Under the pieces are notes generated by a model that was not told where the DNA came from, did not search any database, and worked only from the letters and a program-made list of their open reading frames with translations. From an uncultured Lachnospiraceae bacterium (lineage in GTDB: Bacteria > Bacillota > Clostridia > Lachnospirales > Lachnospiraceae): a stretch of DNA of 64,000 nt. How positions within the stretch are numbered: position 1 is the first letter of the stretch; each line of letters opens with the position of its first letter. Positions 18,363 to 26,963 of this stretch are shown here, piece after piece. The translations under genes and the position numbers were made by a program. The stretch is from the NCBI GenBank assembly GCA_910577045.1, contig CAJTLB010000012.1, positions 54,392 through 118,391 on the forward strand, written 5' to 3'.

Positions 18363-19529
18363 ATGCTGACATTTCCAGATAAAAAAGAAATTACTACAGA
18401 AGAAATACAAAAAGCATTAGATTTTTCTAGTGAACAGGTGATTAGGAATTTAGATATTTTTACAGATTCTTTTCAGAAAGCATATAGCGAAAATGGTTTT
18501 TACCAGCCAATTCCTAATAATTATTGGACAACAGGGTTTTGGACAGGTGAGATTTGGCTTGCATATGAACATACAGGGGATAATCGTTTAAAGGATGCAG
18601 GAGAACGCCAGATAGACAGTTTTTTAGAACGAATTAATAAAAAAATAGAAGTAGACCACCACGATATGGGGTTTCTTTATTCGCCAAGCTGTGTAGCAGG
18701 CTATAAATTGATAGGCAGTAAGAAAGGAAGAGAAGCAGCGATTAAGGCAGCAGACCAGTTAATAACACGTTTTCATCCAGTAGGGGAATTTATCCAAGCA
18801 TGGGGACCTATGGATGCGCCGGAGAACTATCGGCTAATTATTGATTGTTTGTTAAACCTTCCATTGTTATATTGGGCTTTTGAGGAAACGGGTGAAGAAA
18901 AATATAAGGAAATTGCAGATAAACATATCCATACAGCACTTGCAAATGTGATTAGGGAAGATTATTCTACATGGCATACGTTTTTCTTTGATATGAAGAC
19001 AGGGGCGCCCGATCATGGTGCTACCTGCCAAGGGTATCGGGATGGTTCTGCATGGGCAAGGGGGCAGGCTTGGGGCGTATATGGGACAGCCCTTGCTTAT
19101 AAGTACACACATAGGGACTCTTACCTGCCTATTTTTAAAAATGTCTGTGAGTATTTTCTAACACATTTGCCAGAGGATATGGTGCCTTATTGGGATTTGG
19201 AGTTTACAGATGGCTCCAATGAGCCAAGGGATTCTTCTAGTGCTTCTATTGCTGCATGTGGGATGCTGGAAATGGCGAAATACTTAGAAAAAGAGGATGC
19301 AGTGCATTATACAAGGATTGCCAAGCAGATAATGAAGTCCGTATATGAGAATTATGCTGTAAAAGATGAAAAACAATCAAATGGCTTGGTACTACATAGT
19401 ACATATTCTAATCATTCCCCTTATAATACTTGTAATCATTATGGGGTAGATGAATGTAATTCTTGGGGCGATTATTTTTATATGGAAGCCTTGACAAGGC
19501 TTATAAAGGATTGGAGGCTGTATTGGTAG
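18363..19529 (+). CDS. GH88 unsaturated glucuronyl hydrolase
   Basis: 388 residues forming an alpha6/alpha6 barrel. GH88 enzymes hydrate the unsaturated uronic acid that polysaccharide lyases leave at the non-reducing end, freeing the next sugar. The two key aspartates are visible: Asp101 in DHHDMGFLYSPS and Asp161 in RLIIDCLLNLPLL; their 60-residue spacing closely matches Asp88 and Asp149 of the Bacillus enzyme. The GSAWARGQAWGVYG block is also diagnostic. No signal peptide, so it acts in the cytoplasm. It ends directly against the next lyase gene (TAG-ATG with no gap), a tightly coupled pair. Natural substrates are disaccharides from hyaluronan, chondroitin, heparan or heparosan. Confidence 0.92.
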   Translation: MLTFPDKKEITTEEIQKALDFSSEQVIRNLDIFTDSFQKAYSENGFYQPIPNNYWTTGFWTGEIWLAYEHTGDNRLKDAGERQIDSFLERINKKIEVDHHDMGFLYSPSCVAGYKLIGSKKGREAAIKAADQLITRFHPVGEFIQAWGPMDAPENYRLIIDCLLNLPLLYWAFEETGEEKYKEIADKHIHTALANVIREDYSTWHTFFFDMKTGAPDHGATCQGYRDGSAWARGQAWGVYGTALAYKYTHRDSYLPIFKNVCEYFLTHLPEDMVPYWDLEFTDGSNEPRDSSSASIAACGMLEMAKYLEKEDAVHYTRIAKQIMKSVYENYAVKDEKQSNGLVLHSTYSNHSPYNTCNHYGVDECNSWGDYFYMEALTRLIKDWRLYW

Positions 19530-21545
19530 ATGACAAAGAAAGAATTTTTTGATAGAGCAGCAGGATGTTATTTTTTGGATAATGCAGCTTCTGCTGGGGT
19601 TTATTGTGCAGAAAACTGGAAGGAAGATGTTTCCCATATTCTTAGAGTAGCAGATGAAGTTTGCAGGCAAGAATTTCTGTTTGATTTAAAGTGGGATATG
19701 GAACGTACTTATGAACCAGTTGTTTTTGAAAAAGATATTGTATGGGACTATAAGCCGGGAGACGACCCTGAATTTATTTTCCAGTTTAACAGGCACAGGT
19801 TTTTTATTTGCTTAGGGCAGGCATATGCAATTACTGGAGATGAAAAATATGCAAAAACGTTTGTAAGCCAAATGACGGACTGGATAGAGAAGCAGCCATT
19901 GTCTAAGGAAAACAGGGGGACTACATGGCGTACAATAGAAGCAGGGTTAAGAGGAGAATATTGGTGTAAAGCAATTTGTTATTTTCGTGATAGTGAAAGT
20001 TTAACAGATAAAGCAGTGGATCAATTTTATCAATGTATGGTGACACATGCCGATTATTTAATACAGGAACACAGTGTATTAAGGCGTATGAGTAATTGGA
20101 GTGTACTAGAAGATCATGGGTTATTAATGATAGGGCTTATCCTCCCACAAAGCGAAAGAACAAAGGAATATATAAAAACAGCTTTAGAGCACCTTACTAT
20201 AGAAGCTAGGCTTCAGATTATGCCAGATGGGGCACAGTGGGAACAGTCTCCTATGTACCATAATGAGGTATTCCACTGTTATTTAGATACTTTGCTGCTT
20301 TGCAAAAGGAACCAGATAATAGTCCCTGACGAAATTGTAGAACGGGTACATCGCATGGCATATGCAAATTTATCTTGGATAAAGCCAGACCACCATCAGT
20401 TTATGAATGGCGACAGTGATAATACAGATATTCGGGATTTGCTTACAGTGGCTGCTTATTATTTTAAAGATCCAGTGTTAAAATATGTGGCTTTTGAAAA
20501 AATAGATTTTGAAAGTATCTGGGATTTAGGAATAGGGGCTGTAGAAGAGTACCAGAAACTGCCAGTAAAAGAACCAGAAGAGACATCAAAGGCATTGACA
20601 GACAGTGGAAATTATTATTTACGATCGGATTGGAGTGAACAGGCGAATTTGCTTCATTTCCATTGCGGCACAGTAGGGGCAGGGCATGGACATTCAGATA
20701 AGCTGCATATTGACTTGGTAGTACAAGGGGAAGATGTCCTTATGGATGCGGGGCGTTATAATTATGTGCCAGGCCCAAAGCGTTTTGAATTTAAGGATCC
20801 AACTGCCCATAATACCATATTAGTAGACGGAAAATTTTTCTCTATCTGCAAAGATTCTTGGGAGTGTTCAAAGCTTACAGCACCAGTAAACCAAAAACAT
20901 AAGTTTTTGGGACAGTATGAGTATGTGCAGGGAGGGCATCTGGGGTATATGGATTTGGAAAATGGTGTTTATGTAAACAGAAAGGTAATCCATATAAAAC
21001 CAGATATCTATATTATTGCAGATGAGATGTATTCTGGTGGGGAACATACCTACGAAGAATTCTTCCATTTCAATAACCAAGGGCAGGTAACGCTTACGGC
21101 TAATTCTGCCGTATATAAAGGGAAAAAGACACAGACAGAGTTTTATTTTGTAACTCCTGGAATTGAAACAAAGTTAATAGATACAAGGATTTCGAGAAAT
21201 TATAACCAGGCAGAGGAGAATAAAACAATATCCGTTACCAAGGCAAATAGAGGGTTTACTTCTTTCCTTACGGTAATTTATGGGAAAAAAGCAGGTGATA
21301 CGTCACCACTTACAGTTACAAAGCTTCCAGTGCGATCTGAGTTCCGGGATGTAATCCATCCTGACAGTTGGGCAGAGGCGTTAAAGTTAGAAACAAAAGA
21401 GAAAACATATGTAGCCATTATTTGCCATCAAGAGGTAAATACGCCAACAGACCAGACAGAGGCAGACGGCTGCATGGGATATGGGAATGTGTTAGTATTT
21501 GATAAATCTGTGGAAACACAACCAGGGACTGTTTTAATGTGGTAA
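19530..21545 (+). CDS. heparinase II/III family polysaccharide lyase
   Basis: 671 residues. The N-terminal alpha-helical domain has FQFNRHRFFICLGQAYAIT and the TTWRTIEAGLRGEYWC block with a conserved Arg; the C-terminal beta-sandwich begins at AGHGHSDKLHIDLVVQGED, then LMDAGRYNYVPG and PTAHNTILVDG. No signal peptide is present, so it should work on imported oligosaccharides. Products carry a 4,5-unsaturated uronate, the substrate of the GH88 enzyme encoded immediately upstream, giving a complete two-step cytoplasmic pathway. It resembles PL12/PL21/PL33-type proteins; choosing among them needs comparison with characterised members. Confidence 0.9.
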   Translation: MTKKEFFDRAAGCYFLDNAASAGVYCAENWKEDVSHILRVADEVCRQEFLFDLKWDMERTYEPVVFEKDIVWDYKPGDDPEFIFQFNRHRFFICLGQAYAITGDEKYAKTFVSQMTDWIEKQPLSKENRGTTWRTIEAGLRGEYWCKAICYFRDSESLTDKAVDQFYQCMVTHADYLIQEHSVLRRMSNWSVLEDHGLLMIGLILPQSERTKEYIKTALEHLTIEARLQIMPDGAQWEQSPMYHNEVFHCYLDTLLLCKRNQIIVPDEIVERVHRMAYANLSWIKPDHHQFMNGDSDNTDIRDLLTVAAYYFKDPVLKYVAFEKIDFESIWDLGIGAVEEYQKLPVKEPEETSKALTDSGNYYLRSDWSEQANLLHFHCGTVGAGHGHSDKLHIDLVVQGEDVLMDAGRYNYVPGPKRFEFKDPTAHNTILVDGKFFSICKDSWECSKLTAPVNQKHKFLGQYEYVQGGHLGYMDLENGVYVNRKVIHIKPDIYIIADEMYSGGEHTYEEFFHFNNQGQVTLTANSAVYKGKKTQTEFYFVTPGIETKLIDTRISRNYNQAEENKTISVTKANRGFTSFLTVIYGKKAGDTSPLTVTKLPVRSEFRDVIHPDSWAEALKLETKEKTYVAIICHQEVNTPTDQTEADGCMGYGNVLVFDKSVETQPGTVLMW

Positions 21546-21641
21546 AAATGCTTGTCAGGACTTGCCTTCCCTCTTGAAATTTTGAAAAAGCTATGCTATT
21601 CTAGTTTTTACACTACAATAGAAAAGAACAGGGAATGGGCA

Positions 21642-22091
21642 ATGATTATTTTTAAAGAAAATGTGTTAGATGTGGATACCTATTTAGCACTTAGGAAATC
21701 AGTAAAATGGAAAAAACTTTCTTATATGCAGGCTAAGAAGGCATTGGAGAATAGCTTGTATACAATTTGTGCATATGAGTTTGAAAGGCCAGTGGGAATG
21801 GGAAGGATTGTAGGAGATGGGGCAGTTATCTGCTATATCCAAGATTTAGTGGTGGTTCCTGATGCACAGGCTTCTGGGATTGGCGGGCAGATTGTGGATA
21901 TGTTAATTGAATATGTAGAAAGCTTACGTATGGAAGGCACAGAAATGATGTTAGATTTAATGTGTGCAAAGGGCAGGGAGCTATTTTACCAGAACCATGG
22001 TTTTATTGCAAGGCCAACTGATCATTTAGGCCCAGGCATGATACAATATTTAACTTCGACAATTAACAGCAAGGACTCTCCTTTCTCTTAA
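21642..22091 (+). CDS. GNAT family N-acetyltransferase
   Basis: 149 residues. The acetyl-CoA-binding motif A is VVPDAQASGIGGQIVDMLIEY and the C-terminal LFYQNHGFIARP is typical of the family. I start at ATG 21642 (MIIFKENVL), the normal N terminus of close relatives; the frame is open further up only from a TTG. It sits about 100 bases after the lyase and before a terminator, so it may be the operon's last gene. The acceptor (a small amine, sugar amine or protein) is unknown. Confidence 0.85.
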   Translation: MIIFKENVLDVDTYLALRKSVKWKKLSYMQAKKALENSLYTICAYEFERPVGMGRIVGDGAVICYIQDLVVVPDAQASGIGGQIVDMLIEYVESLRMEGTEMMLDLMCAKGRELFYQNHGFIARPTDHLGPGMIQYLTSTINSKDSPFS

Positions 22092-22136
22092 GCATAGCAA
22101 ACGTATGTTTCAAGTAAAGAGGCAATTTTTTAGATG

Positions 22137-22199
22137 AAAAATAGTACCTTTTTGAAAAAACCTGAAATTTTAGGGGTTTTCAGAGAGGTACTATTTTTA
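22137..22199 (+). terminator. terminator closing the lyase operon
   Basis: AAAATAGTACCT at the left pairs with AGGTACTATTTTT at the right, with an inner hairpin GAAAAAACCT / AGGGGTTTTC. A T run follows. It separates the first sugar locus from the LplB-type importer. Confidence 0.85.
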
Positions 22200-22233
22200 T
22201 TGTATTAAAAAATTTGTATATTAAAAAAATAGA

Positions 22234-22265
22234 TTGATACATTTTTGACAATAAAAGCTTTGTAT
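22234..22265 (+). promoter_or_regulatory. possible control region before the second importer
   Basis: GATACA (22234-22239) and TGTATC (22260-22265) form an inverted repeat around TTGACA (22244-22249). No good -10 lies 16-18 bases from that TTGACA, so this may be a regulator site or chance. Weak evidence. Confidence 0.25.
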
Positions 22266-22323
22266 CTTGCAGAAGATTTAAGAAATGTTAAAATAAAGTT
22301 AATAAAAAGGAGGGAGCTTCATT

Positions 22324-23274
22324 ATGGCAGGTTTAAAAAAACAAAAGGGTCTGCAGGCAAGCGTTCAGCCAGTTAGGAAGAAAAAACTGAAACAAAGAAT
22401 CTATGAGTATAGATGGTTCTATCTTATGTTTCTTCCAGTATTTCTTACTGTACTGATATATGGATACTTTCCAATGATCGGGATTCTGTATGCGTTTACA
22501 GAATACACCCCATTTACAGACCCAGTCTTTATCGGGGTCGAAAACTTTAAAGTATTGTTTAGCAGCTCCATGTTCTGGAGGGCATTTAAGAATACTCTGC
22601 AGATTAGTACCACGAATTTGGTGCTTAGTATTGTTTGTTGCGTAGGCCTTGCATTATTAATTGATGAAATTAAGAGTGTAAAGTTCCGTAAAGTAGCACA
22701 AACTGTTATTTACATACCACACTTTATTTCATGGGTCGTAGTAGCATCTATTTTTACCATGTTCCTTTCTCCAAAGAATGGGATTGTCAATGCAGTTATT
22801 CAGTTATTTGGCGGCGAGCCAATTTATTTCCTTGCAAATGACAAATGGTGGCGCCCAATGTTCTATGTAATAAACAGATGGAAAGAAACAGGTTGGGGGA
22901 CCATTATCTTTATTGCAGCCCTTGCTGGCGTAGACCAGGAGATGCACGAAGCTGCCAAGATTGATGGTGCAAATCGTTTGCAAAGAGTTATTTTTATTAC
23001 ACTTCCAGCAATTTCAGGGACAATTCTTACAGTATTTATCCTGAACCTTGCAAAGGTATTGAATTTGTTTGATTCTGTATGGGTACTGCAAAACTCTATG
23101 GTACTTGGCGTATCAGATGTTATTGAAACATATGTTTACCGTATGGGTATTACAAGTGCTGATTATGGAATGTCAACAGCAGCAGGTTTATTTAAGTCTG
23201 TTGTATCTGTCCTGTTAGTAACAATTGCAAATAAGATTAGTAAAAAAGTAAAAGGGGAGGGCGTGTTAGGATGA
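22324..23274 (+). CDS. oligosaccharide ABC permease, LplB type
   Basis: 316 residues with six membrane helices. The sequence YRWFYLMFLPVFLTVLIYGY followed by PMIGILYAFTEYTP is characteristic of LplB-type permeases that import plant cell-wall oligosaccharides. The ATPase-docking loop is MHEAAKIDGANRLQRVIFIT near residues 208-227. The basic N-terminal tail is cytoplasmic. AAGGAGGGAG precedes the ATG. It overlaps the next permease by 4 bases (ATGA). Confidence 0.94.
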   Translation: MAGLKKQKGLQASVQPVRKKKLKQRIYEYRWFYLMFLPVFLTVLIYGYFPMIGILYAFTEYTPFTDPVFIGVENFKVLFSSSMFWRAFKNTLQISTTNLVLSIVCCVGLALLIDEIKSVKFRKVAQTVIYIPHFISWVVVASIFTMFLSPKNGIVNAVIQLFGGEPIYFLANDKWWRPMFYVINRWKETGWGTIIFIAALAGVDQEMHEAAKIDGANRLQRVIFITLPAISGTILTVFILNLAKVLNLFDSVWVLQNSMVLGVSDVIETYVYRMGITSADYGMSTAAGLFKSVVSVLLVTIANKISKKVKGEGVLG

Positions 23275-24155
23275 ATGATAGCGAAGCAATGGAGAAAGAA
23301 AAAATATCCTTTAAGCCAGGTCATCGTGCCAGAGCCTTGTTTTTAATCTTTGATGTATTGTTTTTGCTGATTTTAATGGCATTAATGATTATACCATTGT
23401 TAAAAGTGTTTGTAGATTCTGTTGACCCTACTACATATGGTATCCGTTTATGGCCAAAAGCTTGGGATTTTGGGGCATATAAGCAGATTATAGGGACAGT
23501 GGCATTATATAGGCCATTCTTAGTATCCGTATATACAACAATTTTATCTACATGTTTAGGGCTTTTATTAGTAACATTAGCTGCTTATGTTATTATGCAG
23601 AAGGAAATGCCAGGGCATAAGTTCTTTATTAATATGATTTTGTTTACGATGATGTTTAGTGGTGGTTTGATTCCTACATATTTGAATATCAAAAACCTTG
23701 GTTTTATGAATAATGTTATTTTATCAGTAATATTGCCGTGTTGTTTGGGCGCATATAATATTATTTTGATGAAGAGCTTTTTTGAAACAATACCAGAAAC
23801 CTTGTATGAGGCAGCATCACTAGATGGCTGTACGCCCCTTATGACATTCTGGAAAGTAGTCCTTCCTCTTTCCAAGCCAGCGCTTGCATCGATTGGGTTG
23901 TTTATTGCAGTTGGTATGTGGAATGAATATATGCACTTTATTTTGTATATCCAGGATAGTAGGTGGAAAAATTTCCAGGTTAAGGTAAGAGATTTGATTT
24001 TAAATGATGGAATTTCTGGTACAAGTATTACACTTTCAGAGGAAATGTTAAAGTCTGCCGTGGTTATTGTGGTAGTGCTTCCATTCCTGTTAATTTATCC
24101 GTTCCTTCAAAAATACTTTGTAAAAGGTGTAACAGTTGGAGCAGTAAAAGGTTAA
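23271..24155 (+). CDS. oligosaccharide ABC permease, YtcP type
   Basis: 294 residues, six membrane helices; ATPase-docking loop YEAASLDGCTPLMTFWKVVL and the family's C terminus QKYFVKGVTVGAVKG. It pairs with the LplB-type permease and the binding protein downstream. Members of this group carry galacturonan, rhamnogalacturonan, xylan or arabinan oligosaccharides; the two GH43 enzymes further on favour arabinoxylan or arabinan. Confidence 0.94.
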   Translation: MNDSEAMEKEKISFKPGHRARALFLIFDVLFLLILMALMIIPLLKVFVDSVDPTTYGIRLWPKAWDFGAYKQIIGTVALYRPFLVSVYTTILSTCLGLLLVTLAAYVIMQKEMPGHKFFINMILFTMMFSGGLIPTYLNIKNLGFMNNVILSVILPCCLGAYNIILMKSFFETIPETLYEAASLDGCTPLMTFWKVVLPLSKPALASIGLFIAVGMWNEYMHFILYIQDSRWKNFQVKVRDLILNDGISGTSITLSEEMLKSAVVIVVVLPFLLIYPFLQKYFVKGVTVGAVKG

Positions 24156-24221
24156 TGTAATACATTTATATCTATGGTAGTAATGAAATTTACTATAAAT
24201 TCTTAAAGGAGGATTTTATTT

Positions 24222-25745
24222 ATGAGAAACAAAAAGAAACTGACTTCCTTAATGCTGACAGCAGCTATGATTACTACAATGGTTGCAGGCTGTGGAGGAA
24301 ACAACAATACCCCAGCAAATACTACTACACCAGCCCCTACAACAACGGCATCAGGGAGCAATAATGCAACAACACCTGCTGCAACAACGACTGCAGCTTC
24401 TACAGAAGTAGCAAAACCAGATAGTATCCATTGGATGGTACATGATGGTATGAGCGAAGAAAATGGCACAGCACAGTGGGTAGAAGAATTTGAGCGTTTA
24501 ACAGGAATTGACTTAAACCTAGAAATCGTTTCTAACAATGAGTATAATACAATTCTTGAGCTTGCATTTGCTTCTGGTTCTGTTCCAGATGTATTTGACT
24601 TAAATGGTGAGCAGAAACTTTCTGTATATGCAAAGCAGAAGGCAATCTATGATATGACCTCATTAATTGAGAGTTCTGATTTATATGGGAAAGTAGATAC
24701 TCAGTTATGGGAAGCTCTTCGTATTGATGGAAAGCTTTATGGCGTGCCAAAGGAAGTTGCCAGTGGTGCCGTTACCTATATTAGAAAAGACTGGTTAGAC
24801 AGGCTTAATATGAAAGTTCCTACTAATTATCAAGAATTTACAGATATGCTCCGTGCATTTAAAGATAATATAGAAGAGTGTACAGTGCCTCTTACTTCAC
24901 CAGGTGTATTTAATACACAGAACTTACCTGAATTCTACCAAGATGCAGCTACAGACTTTGTAAAAGTAAATGGCGAGTGGATTGATGGTTTTGCACAAGA
25001 AAATATGGTAGGCGCTATGACAAGGCTGCATGACGCTTATGCAGAAGGCTTAATTGACCTTGAAGTTATTACAAATACAACAGGCGTATGCCGTGACCAA
25101 TGGTATGGTGGTTCTGTTGGTGTATTCAACTATTGGGGCGGTAACTGGGGACAGACTTTAACAGAACGTCTTCAGGTAAATGTGCCAGAAGCTGATGTTT
25201 TAGCTATGGACCCAATTGAAGGCGCAACCTATTTATTCTCTGTGCCAAGTGTATTAGTTATGTCTAATAAGATTGATGACGACAGGGCAGCTTCCATTTA
25301 TAAGTATTTCTTTGAATATATGCACGATGGCGGCGAAGGGCAAGTATTATTCCAGAGTGGTGTAGAGAATCTTCACTGGAAGCAAGAAGGCAATAACCTT
25401 GTTCCACTTCCAAGCTTATCTAAGCCAGAAGAAACTTTAAGAAAAGCATGGATTACTCCTTGGATGTGCATTTCCCCATTGGAAGTAACAGACAAGAACC
25501 AAGAATTACATCCAGCATGTGTGGATTCCCTTGCAGTAATCAATAAGTTTGGTGTCCAAAAACCTGCATTCCCTGTATCTGACACATTAAACAAGATTAG
25601 CGCTGACTTAAAGATTATAAGAGAAGAAATTCTTGCAAAAGTATTAGTTGGTGATATGACTGTAGAAGAAGGTATGGCTAAATACAAAGAAAATGCAGAA
25701 ATGTTAAATGTGCAGAAGGTTGTAGATGAATTAAACGGTAAATAA
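24222..25745 (+). CDS. oligosaccharide-binding lipoprotein, LplA type
   Basis: 507 residues. Signal peptide with lipobox TMVAGCGG (Cys about 24), a Thr/Ala/Pro-rich linker (27-65), then a large extracellular binding fold typical of the LplA/YtcQ group: FERLTGIDLNLEIVSNNEYN, YGVPKEVASGAVTYIRKDWL and GVFNYWGGNWGQ. AAGGAGG precedes the start. It is the last gene of the permease-permease-binding protein operon, and a terminator follows. Confidence 0.93.
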   Translation: MRNKKKLTSLMLTAAMITTMVAGCGGNNNTPANTTTPAPTTTASGSNNATTPAATTTAASTEVAKPDSIHWMVHDGMSEENGTAQWVEEFERLTGIDLNLEIVSNNEYNTILELAFASGSVPDVFDLNGEQKLSVYAKQKAIYDMTSLIESSDLYGKVDTQLWEALRIDGKLYGVPKEVASGAVTYIRKDWLDRLNMKVPTNYQEFTDMLRAFKDNIEECTVPLTSPGVFNTQNLPEFYQDAATDFVKVNGEWIDGFAQENMVGAMTRLHDAYAEGLIDLEVITNTTGVCRDQWYGGSVGVFNYWGGNWGQTLTERLQVNVPEADVLAMDPIEGATYLFSVPSVLVMSNKIDDDRAASIYKYFFEYMHDGGEGQVLFQSGVENLHWKQEGNNLVPLPSLSKPEETLRKAWITPWMCISPLEVTDKNQELHPACVDSLAVINKFGVQKPAFPVSDTLNKISADLKIIREEILAKVLVGDMTVEEGMAKYKENAEMLNVQKVVDELNGK

Positions 25746-25761
25746 GAGTTTCATATAAAAG

Positions 25762-25802
25762 TCCTCAGGCCAAACAGTTTTGTTTGACCTGAGGATTTTT
25801 TA
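25762..25802 (+). terminator. terminator after the LplA-type gene
   Basis: TCCTCAGGCCAAACA pairs with TGTTTGACCTGAGGA (one mismatch, C-A) and is followed by six or more T. Confidence 0.9.
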
Positions 25803-25842
25803 ATGTTATGATAATGCTATTATAGTGTAAAGGTGTGTTGAA

Positions 25843-26859
25843 ATGCAAAAATATTTTAATATTACAGGTATTTGTTATCCAGAAAAACATTATATGGTAA
25901 ACTTAGAAAGACGGCTAAAAGAAATCCAGAAGTTAATAGATCGAGGGGATTATTTTGTTATAAACCGTGCAAGGCAGTATGGAAAAACAACAACTCTATG
26001 GGCATTAAAGCAATACTTACAAATATACAGCCGGTTATCCTTATATGGTGTCCTATCTCTGCAAATACTTAGATGACCAATCAAAGAAAAAAGAAAATTC
26101 CACAAAAAAGGCTATATGGACAAAAGAAGGGTTACTAGAAGCAGTAAAAGATTTAGTCAATCGGCCAAATACACTATCAGATGATATGGTAAAAAAACTA
26201 TCCGATTATCCAGAACTAAAACAAATAATGAAAGATATTTTATTTTGCGGGGCAGAATACCCATATAATTTATTAAATTCCACTATCCGAATGGCTGCTA
26301 TGTTTGGTTATATTAAAGAAAGAGAAAATCATATATCAGTAGCAAACCGTATTATGGAAACACAATTATACAATTTCTTTTTATCAGAAGAATTAGTAGA
26401 CAGTAAAAGTTATAAAGCAGCAACTCTAGTAAAAAACCAATTTATAAAAGGAAACACCCTAGATATGGAGCTAATCCTAAAAAAATTCACAGAACACTTT
26501 ACAGAGATATACGGTGATCAAAAAGAAAACTTTCTAGAAGAAAACGGGCGCAGGTTCTTTTTGCTCTACCTAAAGCCCATTATAAACGGAGTAGGGAACT
26601 ACTATATCGAAGCACAAACCAGAAACCAAAAACGTACCGACATTATAATAGACTACCAAGGAAACCAATACATTATAGAAATGAAAATCTGGCGAGGCGA
26701 AGAATACAATCAAAGAGGCGAAGAACAACTTACCGAATACCTAGAATACTACCATCTAAACAAAGGCTACCTACTAAGCTTCAACTTCAACAAAAATAAA
26801 ACCACAGGAATAAAAAAATAACCCACAAAGGCAAAACAATAATAGAAGCCATAATATAA
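25843..26859 (+). pseudogene. decayed AAA-ATPase-like / PD-(D/E)XK nuclease-like gene
   Basis: The first 60 codons encode the start of the common AAA-ATPase-like family (YMVNLERRLKEIQKLID, then the P-loop-like INRARQYGKTTTLWALKQYL). At about 26020-26050 the frame changes and the protein resumes only near its C-terminal third (WTKEGLLEAVKDLV; the nuclease-like block GNYYIEAQTRNQKRTDIIID followed by IEMKIWRGEEYNQRGEEQL). Roughly half of a usual 500-plus-residue protein, including Walker B, is missing. A second lesion is an A7 run near 26811-26818: one more A would restore the family's end THKGKTIIEAII to a stop at 26859. It is unrelated to its sugar-importing neighbours and looks like a former accessory gene. 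Confidence 0.85.
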
Positions 26860-26925
26860 CCTATAAAATCCATTACTATATCATACTACCCCAACAAAAA
26901 AGCAGAAACAGCCAAAAACCAGCAG

Positions 26926-26945
26926 AGAGAGGCTATAGCCTCTCT
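26926..26945. terminator. 20-bp perfect palindrome between convergent genes
   Basis: AGAGAGGCTATAGCCTCTCT is perfectly self-complementary. There is no strong T run on the plus side; on the minus strand a TTTTT follows after about 10 bases. A weak terminator for the AraC regulator gene is likely. Confidence 0.5.
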
Positions 26946-26963
26946 TTGCGTACCTTCATATTG

